Positions 7,277 through 13,171 of a DNA stretch of 13,171 nt are shown piece by piece; position 1 is the stretch's first letter; each line of letters begins with the position of its first letter. A program made the position numbers and the translations under genes. The stretch is from Coprococcus_A sp051877705 (GTDB taxonomy: Bacteria > Bacillota > Clostridia > Lachnospirales > Lachnospiraceae), in contig JBJEJD010000121.1 of assembly GCA_051877705.1 (NCBI GenBank), forward strand, positions 1-13,171. The letters run 5' to 3'. The notes beneath the pieces are model-generated. The model was not told the DNA's origin. It saw only the letters and a program-made list of their open reading frames with translations, and did no database searches.

Positions 7277-7296
7277 ATATTTTATGTAAATCTTAT

Positions 7297-7602
7297 TTAA
7301 AAAATCAGTAATATAATATATACAACTGCACTGGCAGAAATGGCCACTGTAAACAGACTTCCTCCGGCAAGGGCAACAAGTATCGCTGCCCCAACCCCCG
7401 CCGCTGCAGCAGGTATACAGTCCACCGCAAAAAACACCGCCGGAAATGTCATGGCTGCCAGAACGGCATAGGGAATATATGCCAGGAAAGATCTTACAAA
7501 ACGATTGTGGATTTTCTCCTTAAAAATTAATAGTGGGAGTACCCTGGTCAGATAGGTTACACCAAACATAATCAATAAATATATCCAGTAATTATGCTGC
7601 AT
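7297..7602 (-). CDS. azlD: Branched-chain amino acid exporter small subunit AzlD
   Basis: This 101-residue, highly hydrophobic membrane protein belongs to the AzlD family. It opens with the family's YWIYLLIMFGVTYLTRVLPLL pattern (first span with the TR...P motif), continues with a basic loop KEKIHNRFVRSFLAYIPYAVLAAMTFP (about 29-55), and has two further spans to the C-terminus. AzlD partners with the larger AzlC to export branched-chain amino acids or analogues such as azaleucine (family knowledge). Its ATG overlaps the end of azlC by 11 bases, which implies coupled translation. Length is normal for the family and no residue appears missing. Confidence 0.92.
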   Translation of the reverse strand: MQHNYWIYLLIMFGVTYLTRVLPLLIFKEKIHNRFVRSFLAYIPYAVLAAMTFPAVFFAVDCIPAAAAGVGAAILVALAGGSLFTVAISASAVVYIILLIF

Positions 7603-8323
7603 CCTCTGTTTCCTCCTCTCCGATCGGATAGAGCCACGCCCCCAGGGCCGAAGCTGCTACCGCACAGATAATAATAGAAAATCCATCCGTAATAAAACTA
7701 AAAACAGGAACAAAATGAATGATACAGCTGAGAAGCACTGCAGCACATACCACCACCAGTATCGGATGCTCCCGCCGCATAGCCGGAACGATAATAGCCA
7801 AAAACATGCCATAAATCATGATACCAAGGGCATTACTGATCATAACCGGCAAAATATTCCCACACACTGCGCCCACCAGTGTTCCGCCTGTCCATCCAAT
7901 ATAAGGCATCACTGCAAGTCCTGCCATATAGGAAGGGGTTATATCCCCTTCCCGGCTCATCGCCACAGCAAATATCTCATCTGTATTACAATGTCCCAGA
8001 ATCATCTGCTGCCATGTTCTGAAACCCGGTGACAGTTTCTGGGATAACGAAATTCCCATCAATGCATAACGCATATTGATGACCAGCTCCGTCATAGCCA
8101 TCTCAACATATGAACCGGCCGCCGCAATAATACCGACGCCGGCAAACTGTCCCGACGAAGTCAGATTCGTCAGAGAAATCAATACAGCCTGCCACCATTC
8201 AATCCCTGAGGCCACTGAAACCAGTCCAAAAGAAAAGGCGACCGAAAAGTATCCGATACCGATCGCTACTCCATCATGAAGACCTTTTTTAAATAATCGC
8301 ATGTCCATTTCTTTTATCCCCAT
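7592..8323 (-). CDS. azlC: Branched-chain amino acid exporter large subunit AzlC
   Basis: This 243-residue polytopic membrane protein belongs to the AzlC family. The N-terminal LHDGVAIGIGYFSVAFSFGLV, the TNLTSSGQFAGV segment (about 52-63), the INMRYALMGISLSQKL stretch (about 83-98) and the TDEIFAVAM loop (about 114-122) are family hallmarks. With AzlD it forms an exporter for branched-chain amino acids. The start is uncertain: ATGs at 8323, 8308 and 8302 are in frame, none has a strong ribosome site, and the family usually begins close to the RLFKKGLHDG segment, which would favour 8302. A LysR-type regulator gene lies directly upstream on the same strand, a common arrangement for azlCD, but terminators separate them. 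Confidence 0.92.
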   Translation of the reverse strand: MGIKEMDMRLFKKGLHDGVAIGIGYFSVAFSFGLVSVASGIEWWQAVLISLTNLTSSGQFAGVGIIAAAGSYVEMAMTELVINMRYALMGISLSQKLSPGFRTWQQMILGHCNTDEIFAVAMSREGDITPSYMAGLAVMPYIGWTGGTLVGAVCGNILPVMISNALGIMIYGMFLAIIVPAMRREHPILVVVCAAVLLSCIIHFVPVFSFITDGFSIIICAVAASALGAWLYPIGEEETEDAA

Positions 8324-8350
8324 TTACATTATTTCCCATTTACAAACGAC

Positions 8351-8416
8351 AAAAAACCCGAACCGACAGAGTTAATTACAATTAATTAAACTGCATTGAG
8401 GGAGAGCCGGCCCGGG
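8351..8416 (-). terminator. Second hairpin terminator, in the leader of azlCD (possible attenuator)
   Basis: On the minus strand CCCGGGCCGG (8407-8416) pairs along 10 bp, with three G-T wobbles, to TCGGTTCGGG (8357-8366), followed by six T (8351-8356). Inside the loop a second helix can form between GCAG..TTTAATTA and TAATTAA..CTG around ATTG. It ends 27 bases before the azlC ATG and lies after a separate terminator for the regulator gene, so it probably acts on transcripts that begin in between, which would make azlCD expression depend on read-through. Confidence 0.65.
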
Positions 8417-8446
8417 TGGTGAGTGTATTCATCACTTATTGTATTT

Positions 8447-8475
8447 AGTATAAATTATTTTTACTTTTTTGTATA
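8447..8475 (-). promoter_or_regulatory. Candidate azlCD promoter between the two terminators
   Basis: On the minus strand TATACA (8470-8475, 4 of 6 matches to -35) is 17 bases from TATACT (8447-8452, 5 of 6 matches to -10). A dyad GTGA-N9-TCAC (8419-8435) follows at about the transcription start and could be a site for the upstream LysR-type regulator. The boxes are weak and the region is AT-rich, so chance is possible. Confidence 0.4.
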
Positions 8476-8479
8476 ATTC

Positions 8480-8521
8480 AAAAAAAATATGGCTTGTTAT
8501 AGTCATTTTCTATAACAAGCC
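8480..8521 (-). terminator. Intrinsic terminator of the LysR-type regulator gene
   Basis: On the minus strand GGCTTGTTATA (8511-8521) pairs perfectly over 11 bases with TATAACAAGCC (8491-8501) across a 9-base loop. It is followed by ATA and a run of eight T. It starts 17 bases after the regulator stop codon. Confidence 0.9.
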
Positions 8522-8537
8522 CTGTTGCTTATATATA

Positions 8538-9440
8538 TTACCCCAGATATTTCTTTAATAGTTCCAGAAATTTCGCCCCGATCTCACTACGGACAGAATC
8601 CTTTACTGCAATCACTCCGATGTGGATCGTTTCATCAATTTCCAGCGGCTTACTGACAAGATTGCCGCCGCCCAGCTCTTCTACAATATAGATTCCCGCA
8701 CTCGGCGTATATCCGTTCAGTCCGCTGATCAGATTAAAACAGGTGGCCCGATCCGTTACACGAATAGACTGCTTATGGGGAATGGTACTCAATATCTCCT
8801 CGGCAAAATAGAAAGATTTACTCTCTCCCTGCTCAAAATAAATATATGGATAGGGAGCCAGATCCTCCAGTCTGATAATTTCCTTTTGAGCCAGCGGGTG
8901 CTGTGCCGAAATAAAAATATACGGGCGCGTCGTATACAATTCTGTAAAGGTAAGATTGGATTCCTTCAGTGTACGCATGATAACCTTCCGATTGAACTCT
9001 GCCAGATAGAGAATACCCAGCTCACTGCGTCCGTTCCTCACATCCTCAATAATATCGTAGGTCTTTTCCTCAAACAGGGCCAGATCATATTCATCCAGGC
9101 CATAATCATGCACCAGATCCACAAAAGCACGAACCACAAAATTATAGTGCTGGGCAGATATATGAAAATACTGCTTTTCAGACCCTTTATTCAGATATTT
9201 ATCCTCCAGAAGCACCACCTGCTCGATCACCTGCCGGGCATAACGCAAAAACTCTTCGCCTTCATGGGTCACTCTGATACCCTTATTGGTCCTGATAAAA
9301 AGCTGGATTCCCAATTCTTTCTCCAGATCATGAACCGCATTGGTCAGACTAGGCTGTGACAGGTATAAAACCTTGGCAGCCTCGTTAATACTGCCCTTCT
9401 CGGCAATGGCGATCACATATTTCAGCTGCTGTAATGTCAT
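8538..9440 (-). CDS. LysR-type transcriptional regulator
   Basis: This 300-residue DNA-binding regulator has the LysR architecture. Residues 1-60 hold the winged helix-turn-helix (MTLQQLKYVIAIAEKGSINEAAKVL, then LSQPSLTNAVHDLEKELGIQLF), residues 60-90 the linker helix, and about 91-295 the ligand-binding periplasmic-protein-like domain, including HPLAQKEIIRLEDLAPYPYI. A GAGGGA ribosome site precedes the ATG. It is directly upstream of azlCD in the same direction and ends in its own terminator. LysR proteins often control the neighbouring exporter in response to its substrate, so azlCD is the probable target; autoregulation is also possible. The effector cannot be read from the sequence. Confidence 0.93.
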   Translation of the reverse strand: MTLQQLKYVIAIAEKGSINEAAKVLYLSQPSLTNAVHDLEKELGIQLFIRTNKGIRVTHEGEEFLRYARQVIEQVVLLEDKYLNKGSEKQYFHISAQHYNFVVRAFVDLVHDYGLDEYDLALFEEKTYDIIEDVRNGRSELGILYLAEFNRKVIMRTLKESNLTFTELYTTRPYIFISAQHPLAQKEIIRLEDLAPYPYIYFEQGESKSFYFAEEILSTIPHKQSIRVTDRATCFNLISGLNGYTPSAGIYIVEELGGGNLVSKPLEIDETIHIGVIAVKDSVRSEIGAKFLELLKKYLG

Positions 9441-9583
9441 AAAAATCCCTCACTCACTTTTACCAGTTCGGCCATCAAAGTTTCATGAACGCAAAGATGG
9501 ACAGTTCTTTCCTTCAAACATGCTTTCGCCCGGCGAAAAACGCAGCGGATACTCAGACTTTAAACGTGGCTGAACTTCTGTTA
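9441..9583 (-). other. Leader region of the LysR-type gene with a palindrome; no clear promoter
   Basis: The 143 bases between the glycerate kinase terminator and the regulator ATG are less AT-rich than other gaps here. They contain a 15-base near-perfect palindrome TTTCGCC-G-GGCGAAA (9524-9538), followed on the minus strand by GCATGTTTGAAGGAAAG. No promoter better than TTGTAA-N17-TTAAAG was found, the last partly inside the terminator's T-tract. The stretch could be a structured RNA leader, a dispersed intergenic repeat or a gene remnant; the sequence alone does not decide. Confidence 0.4.
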
Positions 9584-9619
9584 CAAAAAGGTGTACTGTA
9601 TGAATCTACAGTACACCTT
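9584..9619 (-). terminator. Intrinsic terminator of the glycerate kinase gene
   Basis: A perfect 13-bp stem is formed on the minus strand by AAGGTGTACTGTA (9607-9619) and TACAGTACACCTT (9588-9600) with a 6-base loop and a following T-run (9585-9589). It begins 29 bases after the kinase stop codon and closes the regulator-kinase block. Confidence 0.92.
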
Positions 9620-9648
9620 GCTTTGTATTTCAGTCAAGTTATATTTTA

Positions 9649-10797
9649 TTATGCTGTTACGGTTTTGATGAGTCTGAAGACCTGTTCTGCTGTGTTGGTC
9701 ATATTGTTCTCTGCTACTTCCTTCTTCATGGCTGTCTCAAGATCCATGGCACCCGGTACGATGGCAAAGAATGCATCAATACCCTGTACGTTACACTCAA
9801 CAGCTTCATCTGTTGTGCTGCCTGCCAGGCCTATAACTTTTACGCCGTATTTTTTAGCCATTTTTGCAATGCCGATCGGACCCTTGCCCATAGCTGTCTG
9901 GAAATCAAGACGTCCCTCACCTGTAATCAGGTAATCCGCATCCTGGAGTTCCTTCTCAATCTGCACTTCCTCGAGGACAATATCAATACCCGGCTCAAGA
10001 TCACTGTTCAGATAAGACAGGAAAGCAAAGCCAAGACCGCCTGCCGCACCGGCTCCCGGTGTATTCAGATGATCGTTGCCGAGAGTTTTTGAAGTGATTG
10101 CCGCAAATTTTGCACAATAACCATCAAGAATCTGTACCATTTCAGGATCTGCACCCTTCTGAGGACCGTAAACAGCGCTGCATCCCTTCGGTCCGCACAG
10201 TGGATTGGTCACATCACAGGCAATCTTGAAATGACACTGAGATAACTCTGCAGGTACCTTGCTGATATCGATGGATGCCACATCATTCAGCGCCTTACCG
10301 CCTCTGCCAACTTCCTTACCATTCTCATCCAGGAAAATAAAGCCCAGAGCCTGAAGCATACCAATACCACAGTCGTTGGTAGCACTGCCGCCAATACCAA
10401 TGATAAAGTTACGGATACCCTCTTCCATGGCAATTCTGATAACCTGTCCTACACCATAAGTAGATGTGTTCATCGGATTTCTCTCTTCGCCGTGAACAAG
10501 ACCGATACCTGCTGCACCGGCCATCTCAATAATAGCTGTATTGCTTTCTCTCAGATAACCATATTCGCAATTTACTTCTTTACCCAGAGGTCCTTCAACC
10601 AGCGCTGTCCTGCTCTCACCATTCATACCTGTTACAAGAGCTTCAACTGTACCCTCACCGCCGTCTGCCAGAGGTTTGATCACCACATTTACATTTTCAT
10701 CCCCATAAGCACGGCGAATTCCCTTTTCTGCTGCCTTGCCGGCCTCAAAAGATGTCAGACTGTCCTTTAATGAATCGATAGCAATTACAACTTTCAT
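9649..10797 (-). CDS. glxK: Glycerate 2-kinase (GarK/GlxK family)
   Basis: This 382-residue cytoplasmic enzyme phosphorylates D-glycerate with ATP; the GarK/GlxK family makes 2-phosphoglycerate, which feeds lower glycolysis. Signature segments in order are the N-terminal VVIAIDSLKDSLTS (E. coli homologues have 'APDS'), PLADGGEGT (42-50), GIGGSATNDCGIGM (134-147), ACDVTNPLCGPKG (193-205) and TGEGRLDFQT (292-301). Length is normal for the family. The start at 10797 is preferred over the in-frame ATG at 10806 because the AAAGGA ribosome site overlaps that upstream codon and stands 8 bases from 10797. A CdaR-type regulator lies upstream on the same strand, matching the known control of glycerate and glucarate genes by CdaR in E. 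coli. A strong terminator follows. Confidence 0.95.
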   Translation of the reverse strand: MKVVIAIDSLKDSLTSFEAGKAAEKGIRRAYGDENVNVVIKPLADGGEGTVEALVTGMNGESRTALVEGPLGKEVNCEYGYLRESNTAIIEMAGAAGIGLVHGEERNPMNTSTYGVGQVIRIAMEEGIRNFIIGIGGSATNDCGIGMLQALGFIFLDENGKEVGRGGKALNDVASIDISKVPAELSQCHFKIACDVTNPLCGPKGCSAVYGPQKGADPEMVQILDGYCAKFAAITSKTLGNDHLNTPGAGAAGGLGFAFLSYLNSDLEPGIDIVLEEVQIEKELQDADYLITGEGRLDFQTAMGKGPIGIAKMAKKYGVKVIGLAGSTTDEAVECNVQGIDAFFAIVPGAMDLETAMKKEVAENNMTNTAEQVFRLIKTVTA

Positions 10798-10805
10798 TTG
10801 TTTCA

Positions 10806-10811
10806 TCCTTT
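10806..10811 (-). promoter_or_regulatory. Ribosome binding site that sets the glycerate kinase start
   Basis: AAAGGA on the minus strand ends 8 bases before the ATG at 10797. The other in-frame ATG at 10804-10806 begins inside this site and so has no room for ribosome binding of its own. Confidence 0.75.
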
Positions 10812-10859
10812 CTTTGATAAAATACCTTCAACAATTTTTCTATCTGTATCTTATCAAAG
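10812..10859 (-). repeat. 14-bp inverted repeat in the cdaR-glxK gap
   Basis: On the minus strand CTTTGATAAGATAC (10846-10859) is matched 20 bases later by its inverted copy GTATTTTATCAAAG (10812-10825). The single mismatch becomes a G-U pair in RNA, so a continuous 14-bp hairpin can form. The arm centres are 34 bp apart, about three helical turns, and the second arm abuts the kinase ribosome site. No T-tract follows, so it is not a terminator. It may be a paired regulator site or an mRNA hairpin controlling translation. No clear SigA or sigma-54 promoter was recognised in the gap. Confidence 0.7.
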
Positions 10860-10913
10860 CAAGAACCGAAAATATATGTTTTGCAAGCCAAAAGGATGTG
10901 TTAATATTAGCAA

Positions 10914-12002
10914 TTAATTGTCATCGAGAACATTTTTAAATCTCAAGGCAATGTATAATTCCACCGCATGTCTGAACTTTCTGGGATTAACCCCCAGCTT
11001 CCCTGCGATAATATTCAATTTATACTGTACCGTATTCTTATGAACATACATTTTCTTTGCTGTCTGTTCCAGTGACATATCCGTATCATAATAAACAACC
11101 AGCAGTTTCTGTTCCTCCTCTGTCAGACAGCCAAGATGCCGTTCGGCAAATTTACGCTGCATTTTTGTATCCATGGATGCCAGCAGCGTCTCCAGATGCA
11201 TCTCTGAAGCATATGCCTGAAACAAATGATTGCGCACGGCATATTCAGCTGCCGTCCGTGCAAAACGATAGGCATCCTGAATCATATACAGACTCTCCGG
11301 TTCACTGATCCCAATATGCAGCAGATTGTCGAATTGCTGCTGAAACATTACCGATACCTGCTGCTGCCAGAGAAGATTTTGCTGTTCATTAATCAAAAGA
11401 ACCACTGCATTCGGGTAAATATAAGAATACATATTCATCCCCTGCTGCTGAAGCATGGCAGTAACTTCTTTTTCAACCATCGGTCTGTTCTGCTCATGAC
11501 AGCGTTTATCAATATAGAGCAGCATGACACAGTAGGACTGATCTGTAGAAAGCCCTAACGTATGGGCCATTCCCTCCACACCTTCTCCGCCTTCCAGAAT
11601 CAGATGACTGATCAGGCGGTTAATTCTCAGATCCCGCTGCATCTCTGCCATCTCCAGGGCCTGTTCCTTAATAAAAACTTCCGTTATCTTTGATACCAGA
11701 AAGCCATATCGTGAAACCTCCTCCGGCTCACCGCTGATACCAATAACTGCCACTACCCGGTTTTCGTAATAAATCGGATAGTTGACCCCCTTTCTGCTGC
11801 CTCTGAAGGTTTCATCATCTGCCACGCTTCTGACTTCCGCCAGACGTACCGCCTGATAACCGGCCTCGTGAAAATCCCCCACCCGGTTCAGATCCGTGCT
11901 GGCAATAATTATCCCCTTACGATCGATAAAATTGATGTTCTTATCCACAATCGTCCTGACGGAATCCACAATCTGCTGCGCCAATTCCGGTTTAATCACC
12001 AT
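10914..12002 (-). CDS. cdaR: CdaR/SdaR-family sugar diacid regulator
   Basis: This 362-residue transcription factor has the CdaR layout. An N-terminal sugar-diacid recognition domain covers about 1-135 (LAQQIVDSVRTIV, NINFIDRKGIIIASTDLNRVGDFHEAG at 22-48, GVNYPIYYENRVVAVIGISG at 72-91). A middle region is at about 140-290, and a PucR-type C-terminal helix-turn-helix at about 296-355 (SLEQTAKKMYVHKNTVQYKLNII). In E. coli CdaR activates genes for glucarate, galactarate and glycerate use. Here the glycerate kinase follows after 107 bases, so it is the probable target. The gene starts 21 bases after the AAA+ regulator's stop with no room for a promoter, so the two regulators are probably co-transcribed. 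The effector may be glycerate or a sugar diacid; this is inference. Confidence 0.92.
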   Translation of the reverse strand: MVIKPELAQQIVDSVRTIVDKNINFIDRKGIIIASTDLNRVGDFHEAGYQAVRLAEVRSVADDETFRGSRKGVNYPIYYENRVVAVIGISGEPEEVSRYGFLVSKITEVFIKEQALEMAEMQRDLRINRLISHLILEGGEGVEGMAHTLGLSTDQSYCVMLLYIDKRCHEQNRPMVEKEVTAMLQQQGMNMYSYIYPNAVVLLINEQQNLLWQQQVSVMFQQQFDNLLHIGISEPESLYMIQDAYRFARTAAEYAVRNHLFQAYASEMHLETLLASMDTKMQRKFAERHLGCLTEEEQKLLVVYYDTDMSLEQTAKKMYVHKNTVQYKLNIIAGKLGVNPRKFRHAVELYIALRFKNVLDDN

Positions 12003-12023
12003 TTTCTCTCACCCGCCTCAAAA

Positions 12024-13171
12024 TCATCTATCATTTGTTCCGTTTACAATTCCATATTTTTTCAGACGCCGCCAGAGAGTTGTTGTGCTGATTCCCAGTT
12101 TTTCCGCTGCCAGACGCCGGTTACCGCCGCATTCTTCGAGCAACCGGATCAGCTTCCGCGCTTCGGGAGCCTGGTAAATCACTGTTTTCTTCTCTCCATC
12201 CACGTCCTCCACGTCCGGATAAAGCACATCCAGAAGATATTTCACCATGCCCTCATCAATAACCTTTTTCGTCGTTGTCAAAAACAATCTCTCACAGAAA
12301 TTCTCCAGCTGAATCTCATTACCTGTCCATGAATAATCACATAAAAGCTTCAGGGCTCCATCCGTCAGTTTCAGATAACAGTTATTACGGGTACAGAATT
12401 CTTTCAGATAATCATTCACAAGCTTCGCAATATCTCCCGGACGTTCTCTGATCGGCACCAACTCCATGGACAGCCCCGCAATGGCATAGTACAGATCACT
12501 TCTGAACTTACCTTCCGCAACCATCACACTTAAATCTGTACGGGTTCCCGCAATGAGGCGCACATCCAGAATACGTGTTTTCACAACATCCCCGCAAATG
12601 ATCTGCCGATGCCTGACAAGCCGGTAGATCTGATACTGGCAGAAAGGGCTCAGCTTCTCAATCTCGTTGATGAAAAGAGTGCCCAGATTGCTTTGTTCCA
12701 CAATTCCCGGATTCTTCTCATCCCCATAGCCACCAAAAAGGAAACGCACCTGTTCCCGTTCGTCCAGACCACTGAGGTTGACCGATATGAACGGCATACT
12801 TCTTCTGGAACTGTTATTATGAATACATTGTGCCATTCTCTCTTTATTAAAGCCCATCTCATCTCTGATCAATACAGGAAAACGGGATGCGGCATACTGC
12901 TTGCCCAGAGCAATACAGGCTTTCATCCGCTTATCTCCGGTCTTCATATCAGAAAAATCAATAGTCGCCACATATCCCTGCAGATAGCCTTTCTTCCCCG
13001 GATTTTCCATCGGCGCAGTAACACTGTTCAGCCGGCTGAGAGAAAGAATAGCACCGTCAATCTTACCGTCATACTGAATAGGCGCAGCAATATAGCGCAG
13101 TGAAACACCATGAATACGGACCGTCGTTGAATACATATCCCTCTGGCCGGACAGAACTGCATCAATACTGG
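12024..13171 (-). CDS. Sigma-54-activator-like AAA+ regulator with degenerate ATPase motifs, 5' end outside the window
   Basis: The frame is open past the ATG at 13136 to the window edge (reading SIDAVLSGQRD before it), so the gene starts further right; residues below count from that ATG. Residues 1-36 look like the end of a PAS-type sensor domain, 60-300 like a bacterial enhancer-binding AAA+ domain, and 325-362 are a Fis-type helix-turn-helix (NRRLAAEKLGISTTTLWRRL). The AAA+ core is altered. Walker A, normally GExGTGKE, reads DEMGFNKE (92-99); the GAFTGA loop that contacts sigma-54 is absent after FLFGG (132-136); Walker B has Asn for Asp (LFINEIEKL, 154-162); and GNxREL reads GNEIQL. FRSDLYY and PIRERPGDI are kept. 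It is expected to bind DNA but not to activate sigma-54 polymerase; cdaR follows directly. Confidence 0.85.
   Translation of the reverse strand, partial: SIDAVLSGQRDMYSTTVRIHGVSLRYIAAPIQYDGKIDGAILSLSRLNSVTAPMENPGKKGYLQGYVATIDFSDMKTGDKRMKACIALGKQYAASRFPVLIRDEMGFNKERMAQCIHNNSSRRSMPFISVNLSGLDEREQVRFLFGGYGDEKNPGIVEQSNLGTLFINEIEKLSPFCQYQIYRLVRHRQIICGDVVKTRILDVRLIAGTRTDLSVMVAEGKFRSDLYYAIAGLSMELVPIRERPGDIAKLVNDYLKEFCTRNNCYLKLTDGALKLLCDYSWTGNEIQLENFCERLFLTTTKKVIDEGMVKYLLDVLYPDVEDVDGEKKTVIYQAPEARKLIRLLEECGGNRRLAAEKLGISTTTLWRRLKKYGIVNGTNDR

Noticed and set aside
8404..8424. GGGTGGT resembling a T-box core near azlC
   Set aside because: It is on the plus strand, whereas azlCD and the terminator are on the minus strand, and no specifier or antiterminator structure accompanies it.
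8382..8432. A 16-codon minus-strand frame in the azlCD leader, as a possible leader peptide
   Set aside because: It has no ribosome binding site and only one Leu and no Ile or Val codon, unlike peptides that govern branched-chain amino acid attenuation.
8622..9359. A 245-codon plus-strand open frame opposite the LysR-type gene
   Set aside because: The minus-strand frame has a clear helix-turn-helix and effector domain; the plus-strand product has no domain pattern.
9483..9521. A 12-codon minus-strand frame starting at 9521 upstream of the LysR gene
   Set aside because: It has no ribosome site and is too short to support; it is treated only as part of the unexplained leader.
10798..10806. 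Glycerate kinase start at 10806
   Set aside because: That ATG begins within the ribosome site that is correctly spaced for 10797, and the family normally starts right at the first beta-strand.
10807..10913. A sigma-54 (-24/-12) promoter ahead of glycerate kinase
   Set aside because: No GG-N10-GC pair in a TTGGCAC...TTGCA-like context is present; GG and GC occurrences there are wrongly spaced.

Overview
The window looks like a chromosomal segment of a low-to-mid GC Gram-positive anaerobe, most likely class Clostridia and probably Lachnospiraceae. That placement is inferred from strong AGGAGG-type ribosome sites, AT-rich gaps, TTGACA/TATAAT promoters, lipoproteins and the gene types; no rRNA or other marker gene is present. 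Every gene I can support lies on the minus strand, so transcription runs from high to low coordinates. No tRNA, rRNA, insertion sequence, phage gene or CRISPR array was seen.

Region A (1-4513) is a transport operon of the oligopeptide/nickel ABC family. In transcription order it holds a SAM-dependent methyltransferase, two permeases (DppB/NikB-like and DppC/NikC-like, overlapping by 4 bases), a substrate-binding lipoprotein, and the first 22 codons of an ATPase that runs off the left edge. A near-consensus promoter (4485-4513) precedes the methyltransferase, but an 11-bp intrinsic terminator (4364-4394) lies between promoter and gene. The operon should therefore start with an untranslated leader of about 80 nt that could decide between termination and read-through. 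I do not recognise the leader as a known riboswitch; it is the best candidate here for something undescribed.

Region B (4590-7205) has two envelope genes: a lipoprotein of unknown function with a strong promoter, and a membrane-anchored protein joining an N-terminal Asp-box segment to a glycoside hydrolase family 3 domain. The GH3 domain keeps the nucleophile Asp but has lost the Asp-His acid/base pair typical of NagZ enzymes.

Region C (7297-9440) has a LysR-type regulator followed by azlC and azlD, which form a branched-chain amino acid exporter. Two hairpin terminators lie between the regulator and azlC; the second lies in the azlC leader.

Region D (9584-13171) is a glycerate utilisation block: a sigma-54-activator-like AAA+ regulator (5' end outside the window), a CdaR-type sugar-diacid regulator 21 bases downstream, and a glycerate 2-kinase that ends at a 13-bp terminator. 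The AAA+ protein has lost the GAFTGA loop, has degenerate Walker A and Walker B motifs, and no -24/-12 promoter was seen ahead of the kinase, so it probably regulates without sigma-54. A 14-bp inverted repeat just upstream of the kinase start is a candidate operator or mRNA hairpin.
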